The position numbers and the translations under genes are program-made. From Omphalotus guepiniiformis (Eukaryota > Basidiomycota > Agaricomycetes > Agaricales > Omphalotaceae): 64,000 nt of DNA. Of the stretch, positions 53,968-64,000 are shown piece by piece (the first letter of the stretch is position 1; every line of letters begins with the position of its first letter). The stretch spans positions 806,001 to 870,000 of the forward strand of contig JAQOOI010000017.1 of NCBI GenBank assembly GCA_028554645.1. Reading direction: 5' to 3'. The notes under the pieces were generated by a model. The model saw only the letters and a list, made by a program, of their open reading frames with translations, was not told the DNA's origin and did not search any database.

Positions 53968-54109
53968 CAATGTATCCAGTATTTCATGTAGCATTTAGTA
54001 ATTAATTCGAATAAAACCAGAAGTTTTGTGTCATAATCTGGGGTGCTATGTTACATTCCGTTTCGTGCAGTTCATATTTCTATCGTGTATGTCAGGTCAC
54101 TTCAAGATT

Positions 54110-56135
<2,026 letters not shown>

Positions 56136-56350
56136 CGATGATGGAGCTGAAGATGTGCTGGAAAAGGGGATCTTATATACTTAAATGGATTGCACTTACC
56201 GAGCACGTGACTGTGTCGTTTTTGCCGCCCCTGAAGCGCTCAGGCCTGCTCAGTAAACTCTTGCGTGTCTTCTTGTGAGACAATTGCTTCTTTGAAGCTC
56301 AAGGCTCGATATTTATACCTAGCTTTGACGCACTCTTTCAATCATTAAGT
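56136..56350. promoter_or_regulatory. Bidirectional promoter of PGM and CAX4-like genes
   Basis: 215 bases between divergent starts. 'tttatacc' at about 56312-56319 is TATA-like for the plus-strand gene. No other motif is recognised. Confidence 0.35.
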
Positions 56351-57321
56351 ATGTATGGACAAAATACCGAAAGTCCAGGTGCAACAACATCGCTCGACCT
56401 GACCCACGTTCTCTGTATGTCTCCATGTCTCCACGTCGACGCAATTCAACTGGCAATGACAATCTATCCTCTTTCAGATAACGATGACTCGCTGTTCTCT
56501 CTTGGGCTGGCCTTAGTGACACTAAGTCCAATACTGTTGATGGTAGGTAACTCCTTTTGTATCACACGAAATTTCTTGGGATGGGATACATGAATACATC
56601 TTTCAGCCAGCATATGCAGTCCTGGCAGTCCAAACTCGCGAATACCTCATCATCACGATGTGGGCGGGCCAGTGGGCATGTGAAGCTCTGAATTGGGTGC
56701 TAAAACACACCATAAAGCAGGAGAGACCCATTGGTGCGTACTTTGCACCCTTGCTAATGCTAGGTGCGAGTGATCATTGACAGCGTCTAGATAGTCTTGG
56801 GAATGGCTATGGTTTCCCTTCAAGTCACAGTCAATACATGGGGTATTTCTCGACATTCTTAATATGTCACTTGTATTTCCAACAACGCTTCTCCTCCACG
56901 GGATACGTCTTCCTTGATCGTGCATGGCGGATGCTCATGTACCTCGGAATTTCAGGTTGGGCCTTTGCTGTAGCATATTCTAGGTTCGTGTCAACATTCC
57001 TACACTGTTCTTGACGATTCTGAATGTCGTTCCAGATATTACTTGAAGTATCATACCCCGCATCAAATATTCTGGGGATTCGGGATAGGTTCGCTCTGTG
57101 GAGCCGCCCTATACATATGTGCAGAGATTATTCCCAAAAAGCAGCCTACATCCATACTCGGAAAGTTCAAGACCTTTCTGATATCCAACCCACTTTCTAC
57201 GTGGCTGCAGATTAGAGATGGGTGGGCAATATGGCCTGATGGTGGGCGAGAAAGTGAATGGTTCAGGTGGAGAACCGAATGGGATAGGCGTCAAAGGGAG
57301 ATTGAACAGAAGAAACTCTGA
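56351..57321 (+). CDS. CAX4: Dolichyl-diphosphate phosphatase (PAP2 family)
   Basis: ER membrane enzyme that recycles dolichyl diphosphate to dolichyl phosphate for N-glycosylation. Exons from 56351 ('MYGQNTESPGATTSLDLTHV') join over short introns into several membrane segments ('LFSLGLALVTLSPILLM', 'LMYLGISGWAFAVAYS', 'GFGIGSLCGAALYICAEII'). PAP2 motifs: 'KHTIKQERP' (K-x6-R-P), 'GFPSSHSQYMGYF' (P-S-x-H) and 'SRYYLKYHTPHQIFWG' (S-R-x5-H-x3-D/Q, with Gln in the last place as in Cax4/DOLPP1). Length about 245 residues, as usual. Ends 'RRQREIEQKKL', a basic cytosolic tail. Stop TGA 57319-57321. Confidence 0.9.
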
Positions 57322-58643
57322 AGGGTTTGCTCGAGGTTAGTACTGATCCTATCATCATGGTCCCTAATGAATGATTAATCTGAATTTAGACCAGTTCAGT
57401 AGATGAACGACAGGTGAAATCATACATCATAAAGTATGTATATACATGGCTATAGTGCATGCCCAGCCTCTGGCTGAGTGGGTCCCGTCCTGTGTAGTGA
57501 CCGTCGGAACAAGCGAATGCCAGCGCTGTGCAAGCCTGCAGGCTGGCACTGGCAATGTGCCTGGTAGCAATTGTTGACTATACGAAAGGTGGAATGCTGT
57601 CAAGCAGGCAACTTTACACGACACACTTACGATTAACGAGTTGAGAAAGTTCCGCAGTCGTACAGCATTGCTACTCGAGTTCAGGCTCGCAGTACATGCA
57701 TGAGAAACGAAAGCTCGGATCGACAAGAGTATACTGCCATCGATATGTTGAACTTCAACCTACTTCAACCAGGTCGGGATATTGTCTGGACCGGTCGTCC
57801 AGAACTAAGCGGTTTACGCTTGCATGTGGGCGTTAGTATGGTCGCAGTTTCCAAGCCTACATACATAGTGATCCATATGAAGGGCATCGGACCTCGTGTT
57901 TGCGAGGTGCACATGTGCTTTTTTTGCACCCAGTTTAGGCAGTACATTGGCCAGCCCTTCAACTTCTTTCTTTCTTTCTGAATTCATGAGCTTGTTACAG
58001 TGGGTATTGTGAAGAGAAAAGTTGTTCGCGAATCGCAAAAGACTCAGCAGAGAATCAGTGCAACTCCGGGCCCCGTCTCGGTGTTCGGCCTTGTTCGGCG
58101 TTCTCTGCAAATTTTCAAGAGGTTGTTGATAAAGGCATCTCCATTTAGACTCCATAGAACCGAGCCGATAAGCCATCTATGAGTGCTAGCAAAAATTTCA
58201 CCTTTACAAGAGTACTTGCTGCCACTGGACGCCTGTTCCAAGTAATGAATGGTAAAACAACAATAATGAAGGTACGATACAAAGTGAATTGAGAAAACAA
58301 ATAGATGAATCCAGACTGCGGTTTCCAGCGATTACGGTACATGCGATCGCTATGCCATCAGAGCCATTGTGCGAGTGGCAACTTGCAAGCGCTAATTATG
58401 GAAATCCACCGCTACGGTCCACGCACAAAATTTGAACAATGGAGTTGTTATAAACACTTTGTATTTCTATTCTTTTGCTTTCTTTACTTTCCCCTGCTTG
58501 GTTCCCTTTTATTCTCTCCCCTGCCATTGTGGTGAAATCCGTCGACGTCGAAACAAAGTCTTTCATTTCATTCATAAGTAACTACAAGGTTGCTCTCACT
58601 CCCTCTCTCTATCTAGTTCTCCCTCGACGGTCACTGCTCTTCA
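57322..58643. other. Intergenic region, 1.3 kb, with pyrimidine-rich leader
   Basis: No gene is recognised in 57322-58440. From 58460 to 58640 the plus strand is strongly pyrimidine-rich (runs of cttt, tctct, ccct) directly before the GH16 start, a pattern common in highly expressed fungal promoters. Confidence 0.5.
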
Positions 58644-59819
58644 ATGAATTCTCTCTCTCTTTTTATTCTCTGCTTGCCTCTGCTCTCACTAGCTGGGAAC
58701 TCTCATACAAGCGGCTTTAGTCGGAGACATCATGCTCGTCATGCCTCTCACGTTCGTAGGACCACCTACACCATGCAGGACTTTTATCAGGGCCAAGATA
58801 TCATAGAGTACGTGCCCACTTGAACTCTCCTGCGTCTCCCGGCCCGTCCTAACAGTTTGTTTGCCAGCAAATGGGATTTCTTCACTGAATCCGACCCCAC
58901 TCACGGTCTGGTTGACTATCAATCCCAGTCCGATGCTGTGTCAAAGGGACTCGCTTTCGTGCAATCTGACGGAACCACCATTCTGAAAGTCGACAACACC
59001 ACCCAGCTGTCATCGGGTTCGAACCGCGCTTCAATTCGGATCAGCTCGCCAAACTCTTACAATCAGGGTCTTTTCATCGCCGACTTTTTCTCCATGCCTC
59101 ATGGATGCAGTGTCTGGCCTGCGTACTGGTAAGTCACCTCGCACGCTTCTCGCACGATGGTTTCTCAGGGTTGCCCGTTCTCCAGGTCTGTGGGACCCAA
59201 CTGGCCAGATGGTGGTGAAATCGACATCCTTGAGGGTGTTAACACGCAGACTGTGAACCAGATGGCCTTGCACACTTCTAGTGGATGTACTCTCGCTTCC
59301 ACAGCCGCCAACCTCGTTACTAGCAAGCTTGGAAACTTGAACTGTGCTACCGAGAACGGCGACAACACCGGCTGTATCTTCTTTGCCAATGATACCCGTT
59401 CTTTTGGCCATGGTTTCAACATGGAAGCCGGTGGTGTGTTTGCTCACTTGTGGAATAGCGACGGTATCACTATCTGGTTCTTCTCTCGCTCCGAGATCCC
59501 TTCGGATATCACCAACAAGAACCCTGATCCTACTAGCTGGGGAACTCCGGTTGCGTTCTGGGCCGACACCAACTGCAATATTAGCGAGCATTTCTACAAT
59601 CAGACCTTGCAGATTGACACTACCTTGTGTGGTGATTGGGCAGGCGCAGCTTTCACTGGAGCTTGCGGTGGTACTTGCGCTGACTTCGTGGCCGAGCCTT
59701 CTAATTATGATTGTAAGCATACATGATGCTTATTCTGTGTTTTTACCCAAGTACTCACCTTCCTCTCTCTAGACGCACGATGGGCTATTAACAACATTGC
59801 CGTATACCAGCCTTCATAA
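58644..59819 (+). CDS. Secreted glycoside hydrolase family 16 (endo-beta-1,3(4)-glucanase-like)
   Basis: Four exons (58644-58807, 58868-59128, 59186-59712, 59773-59819), 332 residues. Signal peptide 'MNSLSLFILCLPLLSLAG', then a His/Arg-rich stretch and the mature domain: 'YTMQDFYQGQDIIDKWDFFT' start, 'ASIRISSPNSYNQGLFIADF', 'GCSVWPAYWSVGPNWPDGGE', catalytic motif 'GEIDILEGVN' (E-x-D-x2-E nucleophile and acid/base), 'NQMALHTSSGCTL', 'SFGHGFNMEAGGVFAHLWNS', 'WADTNCNISEHFYNQTLQID' and 'CGDWAGAAFTGACGGTCADF'. Six or more Cys suggest disulphides. GH16 enzymes of this fungal clade act on laminarin-type beta-glucans in cell walls; the exact substrate is inferred. Confidence 0.93.
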
Positions 59820-60733
59820 GGCATCCCGCACGAATATACGAGCACACCGTCCATACGTGTATCAATAGCATAGCATCGACTTAGAAGCATCTCAGCATCT
59901 CAATACCTTATTCCCCCTTTTTTTATATCCTTCTTTGCGGCATTGTATTCTCTGGGTATCATCTGGGCATTTACAACTTATCGTTTACGATAACAGAGCT
60001 AGTCTCCCAATGATTTTTCGCGTTCGGCATTAATGATACCCTACCCCCCTAGCTAGTCTATAGATTCACGATATACCTAACTGGGTATGGAGCTAGTCTT
60101 CTCTTTTGTCTTTGACCCGTTACATACTTCCACGGGTGCCATGTAGCAGTAGTTCTACCGAACTATTCATTCATTTGAGCAATTATAAATTGACACCTAA
60201 ATGCTTTGATCGAAACTCAGCTGAAACTTGGAAGCTTGAAATGAAGTTCGAGCACGACAGAGCGAGAGTCGGACCTCTCGCTGTCGGGATCGAGGAAATT
60301 ATTCCTAATTCCTAAATACACGTTGAACGAAGTTAGTCGACTGGTACACCATGTTCCGTGTTTCAGGCTGGCCCGGGGGTGCTGTTAGCGAGTCATCCGA
60401 TTCTTTCACAGTCACCATCATCGACGAGAGTACTTAGGTAGTCCGGAAGCCACCGTGCCCAACTCGGGTAGCGGGTTATGGAGCGAATGTATGCTGACCG
60501 CACAAAATAAGAGATCGGAACGAACTACTTCGAAAGTCATTCAGCTAGCAGGAATGCGTATTCCTTCAGGCTTCAAAGCTTCAAGCTTCAGTGATTGATA
60601 GTTGATTGATTGGGATATTCGCTAAGATTGCCGCCGGCAGCGCCACATTCTGTGTTTGATCAATGAGCGTTCTATTTCAGTAATATATGCGCTGTATACA
60701 CTGGTATAAGTATCCGTAAGTCCATTGCTGCAT
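59820..60733. other. Convergent intergenic region, 0.9 kb
   Basis: 3' sides of GH16 and the O-fucosyltransferase-like gene. Simple 'aagctt' and 'gattgat' echoes near 60570-60615; no gene. Confidence 0.5.
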
Positions 60734-62510
60734 CTACAAAAACCGATTTGAAACTGCTTTTATCCCTTTAGCTAACCGTAGCATAATAATATTCGCTGAC
60801 AGACTGGAGAACTGTCATGAAAAAGTGTTAGTGTGGTGGTTTTGAACAGACAGAAGCGAGAATGCACCGACCCCGTTGCCTACAAAAACTTCAGCCTTTT
60901 CCGCGATGGCCATGTCGACTGCCATCCCAACATGCGTCTGCTCAGAGTCCAATACCAAGTCATAAGTGTTTTGAACCCCTTCCCAGCCATCCTCCTTCAG
61001 CTTTTCGCTCAACTTTGAAAGCCATGATTTCCATCCGTTCGATAATAGATAAACTTTCTTCAGTGAAGGATGTTCAATCCGTACTTGATGTAATCTTCCG
61101 ACGATTTGATCAATGTTTGGGAAGCAATGCTGGAAATAATACGACTGGATTTTGTGTTCGTCTTCCTCCGTTCTTTTCTTTGGAAATAGAATGTCGGTGG
61201 TAGACGAATCAGCCTCCTTGGTACGTTTGAGCCATTCCATGAGATCAAACTTGTCAGGGAGTTCCTCAAGCTGATTCATGCCCATGTAATTGGCCTGCCA
61301 CTGACCCAGTCGTCGACAATGCCGACTGAAATCACCCCGCCTAAGATGAACAGCGACAATGCCGGAAAGAGTTGAAGCGGCAGAGAAATCGTATAGAGGC
61401 TTCGGATTGGAAGGCTGGAGAATTGCGAAATTGCGCGTGATGGCGGACTGGACTAGGGGAGACCATTTGAAATCTGCAAGAATTGGAGACCCTTGAAGCG
61501 ACGGCATAATAGAGAGAATCCTTTTGCTTCCGAAGAGGCTACGAGGGAAATTTTGTAAGCCAAGAAAAGCAACTGCATAGATACAGAGGTCTTACTCCAT
61601 ATCAAATATTTTCTTCTCTGTCGTGTCGATGACGACGCAAGGTTCGTCTCTGACCTTATTCAGAGCATCTACCCACCACGCTAATATCTCATCCGCCCCT
61701 TTGCCTGCATTCTTGTCGACCGGTGCGCCTACCGAGCTCAGAATAACTATCTCATCTGGAAGACAAATCGTCTCGAAGAAATCAAGACTAACGGAGCGCT
61801 GTGATCGCGGGTCGTCACCGGACACTGGACCACCCGCAGAGGGGCCGGATATGAAGGCATTTAGAGGTATCCGGGATGGCCGCAGGCCGAGATCATAAAT
61901 AGTGTAGGGAAAGGGCGACTTCGACCAGACATAGTCCTGAAATACGAACGATCGATGCGTCATATGGGCGAGGTAGGACATCAGGATGCTGTAGGACATG
62001 AGGCCAAAGTCAATACTTTAAATGGTGGAAGCCACGGGTTGGAAAGAGCACTCACATTTCCTGCAAGACATTGTTCAGTCCATGCCCCCACAACGCTCCC
62101 TCGAACTTCAGATACTTTCCTCTGTGTCTCCTCTCGCGTGAAACCTCGCTATTGCCTGCTCTTGACGTCTCGAATACAGCTTCTGTATGATTATGTTGTG
62201 GGAGGTTTCTCTCGTACAAACGAATGTCTTCATAACTTGGCGGAATTCCGGATGATAATACAATCAACACAAGAACGACGGGGATTACTATGATTAGGAT
62301 GGCCAGCCGCCGGACTGTCAGGGTGTGTTGAATGAAGTAAAGGAATGTGTATATTGATATGGGAGGTCGCTGTCGGAAACGTCGCGAAGTGGAGGACGTG
62401 GATGCAGAAGAAGATTCTCCGTTCTCAAGGTGATCGCTCTGGAGATACTTGTAATCGACCATCCGACGGTTATGGGTCGAAGGTGTGAAGCCAAGATCCT
62501 GTAATGCCAT
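60734..62510 (-). CDS. O-fucosyltransferase-like type II membrane protein
   Basis: ATG at 62510 gives a cytosolic N terminus of about 60 residues and one signal anchor ('LAILIIVIPVVLVLIVLSSG'), then a luminal domain. It starts with 'GKYLKFEGALWGHGLNNVLQ' and 'MSYLAHMTHRSFVFQDYVW', the opening of O-fucosyltransferase folds in fungi. It includes 'GIVAVHLRRGDFSRHC' (the H-x-R-R-G-D GDP-fucose site), 'VYLLSNGWKSWLSKLSEKL' and 'AVDMAIAEKAEVFVGNGF'. A final intron (60812-60871, phase 0) leads to a 78-base exon 'FSSLSANIIMLRLAKGI', the usual D-x-F-[IV]-GN-x-[FW]-SS-x2-[SA]-N end of the family. Stop TAG at 60734-60736. Donor sugar and acceptor are not proven; family members in agaricomycetes are mostly untested. 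Confidence 0.8.
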
Positions 62511-63532
62511 ATCTAATGACGACCGTGACTCGAGAGGTTGCTAGAGGATATCGCTAGTAAAGACGGGAGGCAAGAATGGAAAGTATACCAGAAATCCAAG
62601 GCTAGCGTATTTAAACTCAAGCCTAACAACGAGGCTGAAAGAAGGTCAATTGCGGGTTGGTTATACATACTAGCGATACTGCGGCTGAACATAGCGATTG
62701 TACTGCGCTTGCACTTGCATGATGGCAAACCACCCCTTTTCCGCGACCGATGTATCCCAGGGATGGGACGCTCAGTGTTTATCTCCGTCGGACCACAGCA
62801 GTGCAGACGATATGGAAAGAGAATTGAATATCTCGAGTCGTCCTTGAGAAAAACTTTTTGATGTACAACATCAGAGATCTTGCCATCTCAATACTCTAGT
62901 GATCTGGCATCAATTCAAGCCGGGCTTGGAAGGACTTGGAGAGTTGATCTTGAGCACCACACTATCAACGGGGAAGTTGTGCTTGACCTGTGACCCTGGA
63001 CAGCCCTGGACCGGGCTCTTTAAAAAATACTCGAAGTGCAGTGTGCCTGAGTATGACCCGCGTATGACGCAAATGCAGAAGAATAAACCTGAAGCTCAAT
63101 TAAGCCATCGTTGATACAGCACAACAATTCCAGAGTTCCAGGGGAACTTCTATGGAACAGAGAAGCTGAGGCAAATGCTGTCAGATGCTGCCACGTCTGC
63201 GAGTTCGTCAGGCTCTCAAAGGGAAGATGTGTGCAGATTCGAAGAGATTTTGCAGATACTTATGAAACCCACCAAATCCAGCCGCCATTTAGCATGCGCA
63301 AAATGTATCTGAAATGGGACTTTTGCAATTAAATCTGTCCTTTTTTTCGCCGGAGGAATATCTGTCGCTCACCTCCATGAAGCCTCAAACACATTATGCC
63401 TTCTTAGGTCAGATCGGAGATCCAGAGCCCAGAGGTCCAGCTCTTCCTTCGCATCTGAATTGCATCCTATGTATTTGTTTGTCTGGTTCATAGAATCTGA
63501 AATATGATACAAATGAAAGTCCGGCAAGAAGG
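62511..63532. other. Intergenic region, 1.0 kb
   Basis: Promoter of the O-fucosyltransferase-like gene and 3' side of PEX7. Frames of 60-107 codons lack family features. Confidence 0.5.
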
Positions 63533-64000
63533 CTAAAGCCTATAAATATTCAGTTTGCTGTCCCATGCGCAGCTTGCTAGGACACCTTCTTCGTACAATG
63601 ACCATGCGCAGCCAACTACGAATTCAGTATGACCGTCATGGATGTGACGTAGTTGAGGTTGCGGGCCGTTTGATGTCGTACTCCATCTGATGAATCATGT
63701 TAACGGTAAAACCAACAAAGTCAGAAAAGCGTGCTTACACTCGGCATGTCATATCGTAACTCGCACTCGCTAGGATGTCCGCCCTATGTGGGCTCCATTG
63801 CACCTTTCTAATGGCATATTCATGTCCAGGAAGAGTGGTCTCGCATAGCCCGCCGACCTGACCAGTCTCGCCCATTTTTACCATACGACAATCCCAAACT
63901 TTCAGCATTTTATCGACACTTCCGCTAGCGAGCACAAAAGGCCGGTACTTGTTCCAATCAAGAGATAACACTTCAGTACCCGATGCAGGAACGGTGAGGA
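63533..64000 (-). CDS. PEX7: Peroxin-7, PTS2 import receptor (3' part; N terminus outside window)
   Basis: WD40 propeller that carries PTS2 proteins to peroxisomes. The window holds the last repeats: 'LSLDWNKYRPFVLASGSVDK', 'MLKVWDCRMVKMGE', 'TLPGHEYAIRKVQWSPHRAD' and 'ILASASYDMTCRVW'. After an intron at 63687-63738 comes 'HDGHTEFVVGCAWSLYEEGV', 'LASCAWDSKLNIYRL' and TAG at 63533-63535. 'WNKYRP', 'GHEYAIRKV', 'SYDMTCRVWD'-like and 'GHTEFVVG' are the PEX7 signature blocks rather than general WD40. About one third of the protein is seen. Confidence 0.9.

Noticed and set aside
59031..59720. 229-codon open frame antisense to the GH16 gene
   Set aside because: It mirrors the codon pattern of the sense gene, and the sense strand has clear GH16 motifs; nothing supports a gene on the other strand.

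Overview
This 64-kb window is nuclear DNA of a filamentous basidiomycete fungus, most likely an agaricomycete. The evidence is dense protein-coding genes broken by very short GT-AG introns (mostly 47-75 bases, with CTRAY-type branch points), closely packed and often divergent promoters, and families typical of mushroom-forming fungi (BTB/POZ proteins with YHQxC motifs, APH-like kinases, Dal5-type MFS carriers, secreted GH16 glucanases). No tRNA, rRNA, CRISPR array or intact transposon was found. I cannot name the genus.

Layout from left to right. 1-1151: 3' end of a spindle-pole-body coiled-coil protein with a PACT domain (+). 1280-2347: cardiolipin synthase (-). 2668-5088: MFS anion transporter (+). 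5473-5949: small unknown protein (-). 7712-8650: BTB/POZ protein (+). 8963-12153: ribonucleotide reductase large subunit (+). 13971-17428: Reg1-like PP1 regulatory subunit (+). 17984-20881: second Dal5-type MFS carrier (-). 21878-22903: second BTB/POZ protein (-). 23273-25852: one-exon, 859-residue RNA-repair protein (+). 25982-29246: Vps9 Rab5 exchange factor (-). 30234-31448: Ser-rich protein with a SUMO-interacting-like motif (-). 31693-33339: RNase P Rpp40-like subunit (-). 33647-35314: HMG-CoA synthase (-). A 3.2-kb gene-poor gap follows. 38478-39829: short CENP-C-like cupin protein (+). 40088-44487: BRPF/Nto1-like PHD-bromodomain-PWWP protein (-). 44727-45918: pantothenate synthetase (-). 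46164-47112: unknown (-). 47582-50271: two small paralogs flanking an APH-like kinase. 50469-52558: arginyl-tRNA synthetase (-). 52686-53967: NAD(P)HX dehydratase (+). 54110-56135: phosphoglucomutase (-). 56351-57321: dolichyl-diphosphate phosphatase (+). 58644-59819: secreted GH16 glucanase (+). 60734-62510: O-fucosyltransferase-like type II membrane protein (-). 63533-64000: 3' part of PEX7 (-).

Most of the window is housekeeping: lipid, sterol, nucleotide, coenzyme and sugar-phosphate metabolism, vesicle and peroxisome traffic, chromatin and kinetochore. The most striking gene is the RNA-repair protein at 23273-25852. It joins, in order, a 2H phosphoesterase, a Cys-based phosphatase, a P-loop polynucleotide kinase and an RNA ligase, which together could be a complete break-healing and sealing pathway in one chain. 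It shares a 369-base divergent promoter with a BTB gene. Other points of interest are a 4-base micro-exon in the ribonucleotide reductase gene, tiny exons in the first MFS gene, a stop codon placed alone in the last exon of phosphoglucomutase, and a kinetochore-cupin protein with an unexpected hydrophobic tail. Exon boundaries were worked out by hand from splice signals and family conservation; where they are uncertain the entries say so.
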